From VRUE01 sp035554595 (GTDB lineage: Bacteria > Actinomycetota > Thermoleophilia > Solirubrobacterales > 70-9), in NCBI GenBank assembly GCA_035554595.1, contig DATMIH010000096.1, positions 1 through 27,524 of the forward strand: a stretch of DNA of 27,524 nucleotides, read 5' to 3'. This document shows, piece by piece, positions 13,301 through 20,933 of this stretch (position 1 is the stretch's first letter; the number at the start of each line of letters is the position of its first letter). The position numbers and the translations under genes were made by a program. The notes beneath the pieces are model-generated. The model saw only the letters and a program-made list of their open reading frames with translations. It ran no database searches and was not told the DNA's origin.

Positions 13301-14719
13301 ATGGGGAGCCTCGGGCCGACTTCGCCGGCAGTTGAGCTGGCCGCCGCGCTGCGCGCGCGTGAGCTCAGCGCGGTCGAGCTGCTCGACGATTGCCTCGCCG
13401 CCGTTGACGCGCGCAACCCCGAACTGAATGCGGTGATCTGGCGTGACGACGAGGCGGCTCGCGCCGCCGCCCGCGATGCCGACGCACGGATCGGCGCCGG
13501 CGAGGAGGCGCCGTTCCTCGGCGTGCCGATCCCAATCAAGGACCTGACCGCGGTCGCGGGCTGGCCACTCACCTACGGCTCCAACGGCGCCGGCGAGGAG
13601 CTCAGCGAGGAGAGCGAGCTAGTTGTCGAGGCGCTGCAACGCGCCGGCTTCGTCCTCTGCGGCCGTACCAACACGCCCGAGTTCGGCCCGCTCACCGTGG
13701 CTGAGAACTCGCGCTACGGCAACACGGTCAACCCCTGGGACACGGGCCGCGCATCCGGCGGCTCCTCCGGTGGCGCCTCGGCGGCGGTCGCGGGCGGGCT
13801 GTTCCCGATCGCTCACGCCAACGACGGCGGCGGCTCGATCCGCATTCCCGCCGCCTACACCGGGCTGGTCGGGCTGAAGAGCAGCCGCGGTCGCATCCCG
13901 CGCCGTGCCCAGACCTGGATGGGCGCCGTGGTCGAGGGCGCGATCACGCGCACCATGGCCGATGCCGCCGCCTCACTCGACGCGATGGCCGGTCCCGACC
14001 CGCTCGCCTGGTTCAACGCACCCGCGCCGGAGCGACCCTTCGCCGAGGAGGTGGGCGCGCCGGTCGAGGAGCTGCGGATTGGCCTGATGGCCCAGGCTCC
14101 GCTCGGCTTGCCGACCGATCCCGATTGCACCCAAGCCGCTCGCGACGCCGCCGCGCTGCTCGAGGAGCTCGGTCACGAGGTGGTCGAGGTCGAGGTGGGA
14201 ACGATCTCCGAGGAGCTGACGCCGGATTTTGTGACGATGACGATCGGTGGCATCGCCGACTACGACGGCGTCGACTGGTCCAAAGTTGAGCCGCACAACC
14301 GCCACGCCTATGAGGCCGCGACCGATCGGGTTAGCGCCTACGAGTACGTCGTCGCCGTGCAGCGGCTGGAGCAGCTCTCGCGCCGCGAAGTCGCTCGCTG
14401 GGGTCGCGATTTCGACCTGCTACTGACCCCGACCTCCGGAATCCTGCCGCCGCCAAGCGGGCAGATCCTGACCGCGCAGCATGCCGCCCCCGACCAGCCG
14501 GTTTTCGAGACGATCGCCTCGGTCTGCTTCACCGCCTTCGGCAACATCACCGGCCTGCCCGCGATCTCGCTGCCGCTGCACTGGAACGACGACGGGATCC
14601 CGGTCGGCGCGATGCTCACCGGCGGGCCCTTCGAAGAGGCGCGGCTGATCCGGCTCGGCGCCCAGCTCGAAGCGGCGCGGCCCTGGGCCGAGCAGCTCGC
14701 GCCTGCCGCGGTTGCCTAG
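13301..14719 (+). CDS. amidase signature family hydrolase
   Basis: 472 aa, ATG 13301. Amidase-signature enzymes hydrolyse C-N bonds of amides through a Ser-cisSer-Lys triad. The triad is visible: Lys80 in GVPIPIKDLT, the cis-Ser in SGGSSGGASAA (about 152-162) and the nucleophile Ser179 in NDGGGSIRIPA. GRTNTPEFG (121-129) and GLVGLKSSRGRIP follow the family order, and the C-terminal NITGLPAISLP is also standard. Length is normal. It resembles general amidases rather than GatA; no GatB or GatC lies nearby and the glutamyl-tRNA-specific elements are not evident. Substrate is unknown. It is probably transcribed alone from TACGAT, with a weak hairpin after the stop. Confidence 0.93.
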   Translation: MGSLGPTSPAVELAAALRARELSAVELLDDCLAAVDARNPELNAVIWRDDEAARAAARDADARIGAGEEAPFLGVPIPIKDLTAVAGWPLTYGSNGAGEELSEESELVVEALQRAGFVLCGRTNTPEFGPLTVAENSRYGNTVNPWDTGRASGGSSGGASAAVAGGLFPIAHANDGGGSIRIPAAYTGLVGLKSSRGRIPRRAQTWMGAVVEGAITRTMADAAASLDAMAGPDPLAWFNAPAPERPFAEEVGAPVEELRIGLMAQAPLGLPTDPDCTQAARDAAALLEELGHEVVEVEVGTISEELTPDFVTMTIGGIADYDGVDWSKVEPHNRHAYEAATDRVSAYEYVVAVQRLEQLSRREVARWGRDFDLLLTPTSGILPPPSGQILTAQHAAPDQPVFETIASVCFTAFGNITGLPAISLPLHWNDDGIPVGAMLTGGPFEEARLIRLGAQLEAARPWAEQLAPAAVA

Positions 14720-14738
14720 AGATGCATCGCGTAACGGA

Positions 14739-14763
14739 TTGACTCCCGTATACGTGGGGTCAA
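14739..14763. terminator. weak bidirectional hairpin between convergent genes
   Basis: TTGACTCC (14739-14746) and GGGGTCAA (14756-14763) form an 8-bp stem with one G-U type pair and a 9-nt loop. It sits between the amidase and regulator stops. No T-tract follows on either strand, so termination strength is doubtful. Confidence 0.4.
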
Positions 14764-14767
14764 TCGA

Positions 14768-16168
14768 TCACGCGGACCGAAGGGCATCCGACAACAGGCG
14801 CACGCTCTGCTCGATCGCCGGCTCCGGCATGGCGGCGAAGCCGAGAACGAGCCCCGGCGGCCCGCCGGGCCGGAAGCGGTGCAGTGCCAGGCCCTCGACG
14901 CCGACGCCACGGGCGGCCGCGGCGCTGACCAGGGCCGCCTCGTCGACTCCCTCGGGTAGCTCGGCCAGCTCATATAGGCCGGCGGCGCCCTGCTCGACCC
15001 GCGCCTGGGGCAGGTGCCGGTCGAGCGCCTCCATCAGCGCCTCGCGGCGGCGCTGGTAGCGCAGCCGCATCCGCCGCAGGTGGCGATCGAGCTCGCCGCG
15101 CTCGATGAAGTCGTGCAGGGCGAGCTGGCCGATCGCCTCCGAGCCGCGGTCCTCGATCGCCTTGACCGAGATCAGCGGCCAGCCCAGCCAAGACGGGGTC
15201 AGCATCCAGCCGAGCCGCATCCCCGGCACCAGCCGCTTGCTCGCCGAGCCGATGTAGGCGACGCGCTCGGGGGCGAGCCCCTGCAGGGCGCCGACGCCGC
15301 CGCGGTCGTAGCGCAGCTCGGCGTCGAAGTCGTCCTCGACGATCAGCCGCTCGCTCCGCTCCGCCCACTCGATCAGGGCGGCGCGCCGCTCACTGCTCAG
15401 CACCACGCCGCTGGGGAACTGGTGGGCGGGAGTGACGATCACCGCGGCCGCCTCGCTGCGCTCGAGCAGGTCGACCCGCAGGCCCTCGTCGTCGACCGGG
15501 ATCGGCTCGACTGCCAGGCCGGCCTGCTCGAGGATCAAGCGGTGGCTGTGCCAGCCCGGGTCCTCCAGCGCGACGCTCTCAACGCCACGACTGGCCAGCC
15601 AGCGCGCGATCAGCGAGAGACCCTGGCTGAAGCCGGTGCAGATCAGCAGTTGCTCTGGGTCGGCGGCAGCACCGCGCACTCGCCCGAGGTAGGAAGCAAG
15701 CGTCTCGCGCAGCGCCGGCACCCCGCGTGGGTCGGGGTAGTCGACGGCGTCGATCGGGGCCTGTCGCCAAGCGGCCCGCAGCGAGCGCAGCCAACGGTCG
15801 CGGGGAAAGCCGGCTAGATCCGGGAGGCCGGGGTCGAGGCGATGGGTGAAGCTGGGTCGCAGCGAGGGGGAGGGCGCGCGCTGCGCGGTGGCCCGCACAG
15901 TCGGCGCTACCCGCACCGGGGCACCCTGGCGGGCGAGCAGGTAACCCTCGGCGGCGAGTTGGCTGTAGGCCTCGCTGACGACCCCGCGTGAGATCCCCAA
16001 CTCGGCGGCGAGGCTGCGGGTGGAAGGGAGCGGCGATCCGGCGCCCAGGCGCCCAGCTCGGACGCCCTCGCGAATTGAGCGCTCGATCTGTTCGTGCAGC
16101 GGCGCGTCCACCTCGCGGTCTAGCTCGACCAACAGGCTCGGACTAACTGGACCATCATTACTTGGCAT
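14768..16168 (-). CDS. MocR/PdxR-type transcriptional regulator (GntR HTH plus aminotransferase domain)
   Basis: 466 aa. An N-terminal winged-helix GntR domain spans about 20-90: PLHEQIERSIREGVRAGRL, LPSTRSLAAELGISRGVVSE, AYSQLAAEGYL. It is joined to a fold-type I aminotransferase-like domain (110-466) with the PLP lysine in IGSASKRLVPGMRLGWM (Lys311) and EDDFDAELRY (278-287). Such proteins sense PLP or an amino-compound adduct. PdxR members control PLP synthesis, others control taurine, GABA or D-Ala genes. No pdx genes are here, so the target may be the divergent FAD gene or itself. ATG 16168 was chosen because TATACA (minus) ends 9 nt upstream; the longer frame up to 16435 is antisense to the neighbour. 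Confidence 0.92.
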   Translation of the reverse strand: MPSNDGPVSPSLLVELDREVDAPLHEQIERSIREGVRAGRLGAGSPLPSTRSLAAELGISRGVVSEAYSQLAAEGYLLARQGAPVRVAPTVRATAQRAPSPSLRPSFTHRLDPGLPDLAGFPRDRWLRSLRAAWRQAPIDAVDYPDPRGVPALRETLASYLGRVRGAAADPEQLLICTGFSQGLSLIARWLASRGVESVALEDPGWHSHRLILEQAGLAVEPIPVDDEGLRVDLLERSEAAAVIVTPAHQFPSGVVLSSERRAALIEWAERSERLIVEDDFDAELRYDRGGVGALQGLAPERVAYIGSASKRLVPGMRLGWMLTPSWLGWPLISVKAIEDRGSEAIGQLALHDFIERGELDRHLRRMRLRYQRRREALMEALDRHLPQARVEQGAAGLYELAELPEGVDEAALVSAAAARGVGVEGLALHRFRPGGPPGLVLGFAAMPEPAIEQSVRLLSDALRSA

Positions 16169-16169
16169 A

Positions 16170-16193
16170 ACTGGCACTGTATAGCGGACCAGT
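16170..16193. promoter_or_regulatory. MocR promoter and likely autoregulatory operator
   Basis: The inverted pair ACTGG (16170-16174) and CCAGT (16189-16193) flanks the minus-strand -10 box TATACA (16183-16178), which ends 9 nt before the regulator ATG. Further ACTGG copies lie at 16146-16150 (ACTGGACC) and, inverted, in GGACCAGT (16186-16193). Repeated short sites around the own promoter are typical of MocR autoregulation. Confidence 0.5.
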
Positions 16194-16307
16194 CCATCCG
16201 TACGATCTTTTCCGAGACGGTGACTTTGTCGTTTGCGGCGCATAGGCGTCCTAAAAGGCGAAGTCAGCAGGCTGGCGAAGCGGCAGGCGACGAAAGCGAG
16301 GGCGGCG

Positions 16308-17474
16308 ATGAGCAGGATCACGATTGCGGGGGGCGGAATCGCCGGGCTCACTGCCGCGATTGCCGCGGCGGAAGGTGGCGCGGCGGTGCGGTTGCTGGAG
16401 GCGCACGAGTCGCTCGGCGGCCGCGCTCGCAGCACGGCCGGTCCCTACAAGGCGAACTTCGGTCCCCACGTCATCTACAAGGACGGCCCGTTCTGGTCCT
16501 GGCTGGCCGAGCGCGAGCTGTTGCCGCACTACTCGGGTCCGCCGTTGGCCGGGATTCGCTTTCGCTGGCAAGGTGAGATCCGCCGCACGCCGCCGCTGGG
16601 GACGATCCCGGCAGTGCTGCGCCTGCGCGGCCGCGAAGCTCCAGTGGATCAGGATTTCCGCAGCTGGGTCGCCGGTCACTCCGACGAGCGCACCGCGGCG
16701 ATGCTCTCCGCCGCCGCCGGCGTCTACACCTTCCACCACGACCCCGGCGAGCTCTCGGCCGCCTTCGTCTGGAAGCACTCGGTGCGCGTCCTGCTCAGCC
16801 CGCCGCCGACTGCGCGTTACCTGCACGGCGGCTGGAGCTCGCTGATCGAGGCGCTGGAGCTGCGGGCGCGCCGCCTCGGGGTCGAGATCGAGACCGGGCA
16901 CAGGGTGGAGTCGCTGCCCGAAGCGCCGGCGATCATCGCCACCGAGCTGGGCCGCGCGGCCGAGCTGCTCGGCGATGAGGGGCTGAGCTGGCCCGGCGGG
17001 CATACGGTTTGCATCGATCTCGGCCTCGAGCACCGCCGCGGCGACCCCTTCATCGTCTCTGACCTCGACGAGTCGGGCTGGGTCGAGCGCTTCAGCGCCG
17101 CCGATCCCTCGCTGGCCCCTGCCGGTGAGGAGCTGGTGCAGGGGCAGATGCCGGTGCGGCCGGGGGAGGGAACCGAGCAGACGGCCCTGCGGCTCGAGCG
17201 CCTGCTCGAGGTCGCCTTCCCCGGTCTTGGCGAGCGCGAGAACTGGCGCCGGCGGCAGGTGATGGACGGCCGCAGCGGCCCGCTCGATCACCCTGGCAGG
17301 ACCTGGCGCGACCGACCTGCGGTCGATCGCGGTGACGGCGTCTTCCTCGCGGGCGACATGGTCGCCGCCCCCGGCCTGCTCTCGGAGGTCTCCTGGGCGA
17401 GTGGCACCGAGGCGGGGCGCCTCGCCCTCGCCGCGGTCGGCAGCAAACGCAGCGAGCTGAGGCGAGTGGCGTGA
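16308..17474 (+). CDS. FAD-dependent amine oxidase / phytoene desaturase-like protein
   Basis: 388 aa. ATG 16308 puts the dinucleotide-binding motif at the very N-terminus, as usual: SRITIAGGGIAGLTAAIAAA, with the acidic Glu31 closing the Rossmann strand (RLLEAHESLGGRARS). The C-terminal GDGVFLAGDMVAAPGLLSE, followed by SWASGTEAGRLAL, is the second FAD-contact region. Overall layout fits NAD(P)/FAD amine oxidase-like proteins related to carotenoid desaturases, but the length is short and no carotenoid genes are adjacent, so the substrate is open. Divergent from the MocR regulator with 139 nt between starts, making it a candidate target. A weak ribosome site (GAGGG) precedes the ATG. Confidence 0.85.
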   Translation: MSRITIAGGGIAGLTAAIAAAEGGAAVRLLEAHESLGGRARSTAGPYKANFGPHVIYKDGPFWSWLAERELLPHYSGPPLAGIRFRWQGEIRRTPPLGTIPAVLRLRGREAPVDQDFRSWVAGHSDERTAAMLSAAAGVYTFHHDPGELSAAFVWKHSVRVLLSPPPTARYLHGGWSSLIEALELRARRLGVEIETGHRVESLPEAPAIIATELGRAAELLGDEGLSWPGGHTVCIDLGLEHRRGDPFIVSDLDESGWVERFSAADPSLAPAGEELVQGQMPVRPGEGTEQTALRLERLLEVAFPGLGERENWRRRQVMDGRSGPLDHPGRTWRDRPAVDRGDGVFLAGDMVAAPGLLSEVSWASGTEAGRLALAAVGSKRSELRRVA

Positions 17475-17524
17475 CGCGCATCCGACTTTGACCCCACTCT
17501 GGCAAGGGCAATGTCGGATGCGCG
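17475..17524. repeat. 12-bp perfect inverted repeat covering the NUDIX start
   Basis: CGCGCATCCGAC (17475-17486) and GTCGGATGCGCG (17513-17524) are perfect arms with a 26-nt loop. The right arm begins two bases into the ATG at 17511. The left arm starts right after the stop of the FAD gene (17474). In RNA the hairpin would hold the start codon at the stem base; no T-tract follows. Confidence 0.75.
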
Positions 17525-18005
17525 GTCCATTACCGTCCTGGTGGTGGCAAAAACCAGCGCCGGCATCCTGCTCTACCGCGGCGAGGGGGATTCTCTCGAG
17601 GTCCTGCTCGTGCACCCCGGTGGTCCCTTCTGGGCGAAGAAGGACGAGGGCGCCTGGTCAATTCCCAAGGGTGAACTAGACAAGGGGGAGGAGCCGCGGG
17701 CTTGCGCGCTGCGCGAGCTGGAGGAGGAGATCGGCTCTTCGCTCGGGCTGGTCCCGGAGCAGCTCGGCGAGCTGGGCGAGGTGCGGCTGAAGAGCGGCAA
17801 GCGGGTCCAGGGCTGGGCCGCCGAGGGCGACTTCGACCCCACAACCCTGCGCAGTAACACCTTTGAGATGGAGTGGCCGCCGCGCTCGGGTAAGCAGGGC
17901 GAGTTCCCCGAGGTTGACCGGGCCGAGTGGTTCGCCCCCGGGCAGGCGCGACTGAAGATCAACCCCGCCCAGGCGGCCTTCCTCGATAGGTTGCTGGCGC
18001 GATGA
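17511..18005 (+). CDS. NUDIX hydrolase
   Basis: 164 aa, ATG 17511. NUDIX enzymes cleave nucleoside diphosphates linked to another moiety. The NUDIX box spans about residues 54-76: GELDKGEEPR then ACALRELEEEIG, with the GX5E and REUXEE elements complete; the final hydrophobic position is Ser. N-terminal strands TVLVVAKTSAGILLY and WAKKDEGAWSIPKG are typical, and the C-terminal EVDRAEWFAPGQARLKI is the usual substrate-side region. The AWSIPKGELDKGEEP form resembles the NTP-PPase/diadenosine-type branch. The start codon is embedded at the edge of a 12-bp inverted repeat, and there is little Shine-Dalgarno (AAGGG). It overlaps the next gene by 4 nt (ATGA), indicating translational coupling. Confidence 0.92.
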   Translation: MSDARSITVLVVAKTSAGILLYRGEGDSLEVLLVHPGGPFWAKKDEGAWSIPKGELDKGEEPRACALRELEEEIGSSLGLVPEQLGELGEVRLKSGKRVQGWAAEGDFDPTTLRSNTFEMEWPPRSGKQGEFPEVDRAEWFAPGQARLKINPAQAAFLDRLLAR

Positions 18006-18388
18006 GTACGACCCCGGAGCCGGAGCGACTTAACCAGGAGGGCTTCGCGGCGTTCGCGGCCCGGGCCGGCGAGGGCTCGCCCGTCGTCATGCTCAACCTG
18101 CTGCGCTTCAAGCCCGACGGCGGCCAGGAGCGCTACGCCGAGTACGGCGCGGCGGTGACGCCGCTGCTGGAGAAGGCCGGCGCCCGCGTTGTCTTCCTCG
18201 GCGAGTCGGCCTTGCCGCTGCTCGGCGAGGGGCGCTGGGACTCGGTCCTGCTGGTCGAATACCCGACCCGCCAGGCGTTCCTCGACATGATCGCCTCCGC
18301 TGAGTACCAGGCGATTGGCTACCTGCGCACCGAGGCGCTCGAGCACGGTGAGCTGCACCCGATGAGCGCCGCCGACCAGCTTCCCTAG
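18002..18388 (+). CDS. DUF1330 family protein
   Basis: 128 aa. The ATG overlaps the stop of the NUDIX gene in ATGA. The segment SPVVMLNLLRFKPDGGQERYAEY, then FLGESALPLL, WDSVLLVEYPTRQAFLDMIA and SAEYQAIGYLRTEAL, is the ferredoxin-like alpha-beta barrel pattern of DUF1330 and its relatives. Function is unknown for most members. Translational coupling to the NUDIX gene suggests a shared process, but no substrate can be read. The RDD gene follows after 41 nt with a new promoter box. Confidence 0.85.
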   Translation: MSTTPEPERLNQEGFAAFAARAGEGSPVVMLNLLRFKPDGGQERYAEYGAAVTPLLEKAGARVVFLGESALPLLGEGRWDSVLLVEYPTRQAFLDMIASAEYQAIGYLRTEALEHGELHPMSAADQLP

Positions 18389-18414
18389 CCGCCGGCGCTC
18401 GGCAAGTGCCGCCC

Positions 18415-18420
18415 TATACT
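18415..18420 (+). promoter_or_regulatory. -10 box of the RDD gene (leaderless)
   Basis: TATACT, close to consensus, ends 9 nt before ATG 18430. An upstream in-frame GTG at 18406 would lie before this box and is therefore disfavoured. No Shine-Dalgarno precedes the ATG. Confidence 0.5.
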
Positions 18421-18429
18421 CGCCGGGCG

Positions 18430-19512
18430 ATGGCAGTCGGCCCGAACGCGAACTCGACGCCCAGCGGCGAAGGCCCCTCGGGCAAGCCGCTGCCGCTCTC
18501 CGTGCGCCTGCTCGCCGCCGGCGTGCGCGGCGCCCGCGACGTCGGCAAGGCGACCGGCCTCGACCAGGCGATCGAGCTCGCCGCTGAGGAGGCGATGGTC
18601 GCTGCGGTCGAGAGCGAGGCGGTCGAACGGGCGATCGCGCGGGTGCTAAAAGGCCCGATTGTCGAGGAGGCGATGAACAGCGCCTTGGAGAGCGACACGG
18701 TTAAGAACGCCCTGATCGACGCGCTCGACAGTGAGCTCGTCGACGAGGTCTGGCGTCGCCTGCTGGCCAGCGATGAGGCCCAGCGCCTGGTCGAGCGGAT
18801 CGCCGAGGCGCCGGAGATCCGCGCCGCGATCAGCGCCCAGAGCGTCGGCATGATCGAGGACGTCGGCCACACGATCGGCAACGGCACGCGCCACCTCGAC
18901 AGCGTGGTCGAGCGCGTCGCTCGCAAGATCTTCCTTCGCAAGCGCCGGGTCGAGCCGACCGATCGCGCCGGCGCGGTCACCCGCGGCCTCGCCTTCGCCC
19001 TCGACGTGCTGATCGTCAACCTCGGCTTCTCCGGCCTGGCCGCGGTCGCGGCGCTGATCGCCTCGGCTTTCACCGGCAACAGTAACGGCGTCTCCAACGT
19101 CGCCCTCGCCGCCGGGACCGCGCTCTGGTTCGGGTTCGGCAGTCTCTACTTGGTCGGCTTCTGGTCGCTCGCCGGCCAGACGCTGGGCATGCGCTTCCTT
19201 GGCGTCCGGCTCGACCTCGATACGCGCGGCCTGCCCCTGCGGCGCTCGATCAAGCGGCTGATCGGGATGGCGCTGGCGGCGATCCCCTTCGGCCTCGGCT
19301 ACCTCGGCATCCTCTTCGACAAGCGCCGCCGCGCCTGGGATGACCGGCTCAGCGGCGTCGACGTCGTCTACGAGGGCAATGAGCGCACGCCGGCGCCCTG
19401 GTCGCGGCTGGCGATCACCGAGCCGCCCCTGGTCACCGGCCCCACCACGACGAAGGCCCCGGATCCCCGGGGCCTTCAGTCACAGCGTGTGGCTGGCTCC
19501 TCGTCTAGCTAA
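18430..19512 (+). CDS. RDD-family membrane protein with a long helical N-terminal domain
   Basis: 360 aa. The C-terminal part (178-315) is an RDD domain: TDRAGAVTRGLAFALDVLIV, helices near 186-212, 223-250 and 277-297, GQTLGMRFLGVRL between helices, and the closing RRAWDDRLSGVDVVY. RDD proteins are small membrane proteins of uncertain transport or envelope function. The first 165 residues form a soluble, strongly helical region with Glu/Ala-rich repeats (DQAIELAAEEAMVAAVESEA and similar), which is unusual for the family. The last 30 residues are low-complexity, and codons 342-349 are encoded by a terminator-like hairpin (19453-19476). The TAA stop overlaps the convergent DUF7144 gene by 8 nt. 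Confidence 0.85.
   Translation: MAVGPNANSTPSGEGPSGKPLPLSVRLLAAGVRGARDVGKATGLDQAIELAAEEAMVAAVESEAVERAIARVLKGPIVEEAMNSALESDTVKNALIDALDSELVDEVWRRLLASDEAQRLVERIAEAPEIRAAISAQSVGMIEDVGHTIGNGTRHLDSVVERVARKIFLRKRRVEPTDRAGAVTRGLAFALDVLIVNLGFSGLAAVAALIASAFTGNSNGVSNVALAAGTALWFGFGSLYLVGFWSLAGQTLGMRFLGVRLDLDTRGLPLRRSIKRLIGMALAAIPFGLGYLGILFDKRRRAWDDRLSGVDVVYEGNERTPAPWSRLAITEPPLVTGPTTTKAPDPRGLQSQRVAGSSSS
19453..19476 (-). terminator. perfect 10-bp hairpin terminator of the DUF7144 gene
   Basis: AAGGCCCCGG (19453-19462) and CCGGGGCCTT (19467-19476) flank a 4-nt loop. It lies 28 nt beyond the DUF7144 stop on the minus strand, the expected place for its terminator, yet is entirely inside the 3' coding region of the RDD gene. 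No long T-tract. Confidence 0.65.
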
Positions 19513-19891
19513 TGGAGCCTTCCGGCCCCTCGGCCAGCTTGTAGATGATGATGATCGCGAGGGCGAAGATCGCCAGCGACCAGAACGGGTAGGCGGGGAT
19601 CGAGAGCAGCGCGCCCATCGCGTTCAGTGAGGCGATGAAGATGCCGAACCAACGCCCGAACTCTCCGCCAGAGAAGAGCGAGAAAGCGGCGACGAGCTCG
19701 AGCACGCCGATGATCAGCATTACCCAGCCCCAGGTGTGCAGGCCGCTGATGATGTAGGTGGCGTTCTCGGTGAAGAACTTCGAATCGCCGATTGCGGCGA
19801 TGCCATAAATGATGTTGAGGACGCCCGCAACCAAAAGCAGTACGCCCGCGAACACCCACCAACCGCTGAGTGTGGTGCTCTCCTCGTTCAT
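19505..19891 (-). CDS. DUF7144-like four-helix membrane protein
   Basis: 128 aa from ATG 19891, with a purine-rich site (AAAGGG) upstream. Four hydrophobic helices are evident: WWVFAGVLLLVAGVLNIIYG, TWGWVMLIIGVLELVAAFSL, FGIFIASLNAMGALLSI and FWSLAIFALAIIIIYKL. Between helices 1 and 2 is GDSKFFTENATYIIS. This arrangement, with GI-AI near FF, is the familiar actinobacterial DUF7144 membrane protein of unknown role. A perfect 12-bp palindrome 11 nt upstream of the start suggests control by a dimeric regulator. Its terminator hairpin is inside the convergent RDD gene. Confidence 0.85.
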   Translation of the reverse strand: MNEESTTLSGWWVFAGVLLLVAGVLNIIYGIAAIGDSKFFTENATYIISGLHTWGWVMLIIGVLELVAAFSLFSGGEFGRWFGIFIASLNAMGALLSIPAYPFWSLAIFALAIIIIYKLAEGPEGSIS

Positions 19892-19901
19892 TCCCAACCC
19901 T

Positions 19902-19913
19902 TTCGTTAACGAA
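19902..19913. promoter_or_regulatory. 12-bp palindrome, candidate operator
   Basis: TTCGTTAACGAA is a perfect palindrome in the 5' leader of the DUF7144 gene, 10 nt before its ATG. In a GC-rich genome an AT-rich palindrome at this position is a likely binding site of a dimeric repressor. The rest of the gap (to 20063) shows no gene. Confidence 0.5.
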
Positions 19914-20049
19914 TAGGCACAGTGAACTAGCGCGAGGATATTCAAGGGGTGGCTAGTTTTTCCTGCTCTGGAGCGAAATTTGTCGTTTCGTCCAAGGGCG
20001 GGGAGGGGCCTCATCCAATCGTTATTAGCACCTTTCTGCGGGCGTGCCG

Positions 20050-20055
20050 TAGTCT
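20050..20055 (+). promoter_or_regulatory. candidate -10 box for the dehalogenase-like gene (leaderless)
   Basis: TAGTCT ends 8 nt before GTG 20064. No Shine-Dalgarno and no clear -35 box. Confidence 0.35.
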
Positions 20056-20063
20056 CCCGCAGC

Positions 20064-20933
20064 GTGGACGCCGTGCGCACCCCGAAGGAGAACCTGGAGG
20101 GCCTGCCGGACTTTCCCTTCGAATCGAAATACACGGAGATCGATGGCCTGCGGCTGGCCTATCTCGACGAGGGAGAGGGCAAGCCCGTCGTCTTCTTCCA
20201 TGGCGAGCCGACTTGGTCGTTTCTCTGGCGCAAGGTGATCCCGCCGGTGCGCGAGGCCGGCTTCCGCTGCATCGCTCCCGACTACGCCGGCTTCGGCCGC
20301 TCCGATAAGCCCACCGACCTCGATTGGTACAGCTACGACCGCCACGTCGAACTGATGTCGAAGCTGCTCGAGGAGCTCGACGTTCGCGACGCCACAGCTG
20401 TGGTTCATGACTGGGGCGGACCGATCGGGCTGCGCCTGGCGGTCGAGCACCCCGACCGCTTCTCGCGCATCGTGATCATGGAGACCGGGCCGTTCACCGG
20501 CCACCAGCGGATGAGCGAGGCTTGGCTGATGTTCCGCGAGTTCGTCCGCGACAACGCCGACGTGCCGGTCGGGATGCTGGTCCGCGGCGGCTGCAAGCAG
20601 GACCCCGGCGACGCCGTGATCGCCGCCTACGAAGCGCCCTTCCCGACTTCCGAGTCGAAGGCGGGGGCGCGGGCCTTCCCGCTGATCCTGCCGACCGAGC
20701 CCGAGGCGCCGGGCGCCGCTGAGGGCAAGGCGGTTGCCGACGCGTTGCGCGAGGACGAGCGGCCGACGCTGCTGCTCTGGGCCGACTCGGACATGGTCCT
20801 GCCGCTGTCGGTTGGCGAAAGGGTCTCCGAGCAGCTCAACTACCCGCCGCCGCGACCGATCGCGAACGCCGGCCACTTCCTGCAGGAGGACGCGGGGCCG
20901 GAGATCGGCCGGATCATCGCCGAGTGGCTCTGA
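20064..20933 (+). CDS. haloalkane dehalogenase-like alpha/beta hydrolase
   Basis: 289 aa from GTG 20064; TAGTCT lies 8 nt upstream. An alpha/beta-hydrolase with the features of haloalkane dehalogenases: oxyanion and halide-contact block HGEPTWSFLWRKVIPP (46-61), nucleophile Asp116 followed by Trp117 in VVHDWGGPIGLRLA, acid in LLLWADSDMVLP (Asp241 or 243) and His271 in NAGHFLQED. An aspartate nucleophile with HGEPTW is the pattern of the Xanthobacter DhlA-like subgroup. Related epoxide hydrolases share Asp-Trp, so the reaction is not certain. The N-terminal TPKENLEGLPDFPFE is also typical of the dehalogenase branch. Its last 20 nt overlap the convergent phosphoesterase gene. Confidence 0.85.
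   Translation: MDAVRTPKENLEGLPDFPFESKYTEIDGLRLAYLDEGEGKPVVFFHGEPTWSFLWRKVIPPVREAGFRCIAPDYAGFGRSDKPTDLDWYSYDRHVELMSKLLEELDVRDATAVVHDWGGPIGLRLAVEHPDRFSRIVIMETGPFTGHQRMSEAWLMFREFVRDNADVPVGMLVRGGCKQDPGDAVIAAYEAPFPTSESKAGARAFPLILPTEPEAPGAAEGKAVADALREDERPTLLLWADSDMVLPLSVGERVSEQLNYPPPRPIANAGHFLQEDAGPEIGRIIAEWL

Noticed and set aside
13301..14719. GatA subunit of the glutamyl-tRNA amidotransferase
   Set aside because: No gatB or gatC nearby and the sequence is closer to general amidases.
16169..16435. N-terminal extension of the MocR regulator
   Set aside because: It passes over the promoter and the start of the divergent FAD gene; the GntR domain begins normally from 16168.
20064..20933. Epoxide hydrolase as the primary call
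   Set aside because: HGEPTW and the overall layout fit haloalkane dehalogenases better, and the paired lid tyrosines typical of epoxide hydrolases are not clear; kept only as an alternative.
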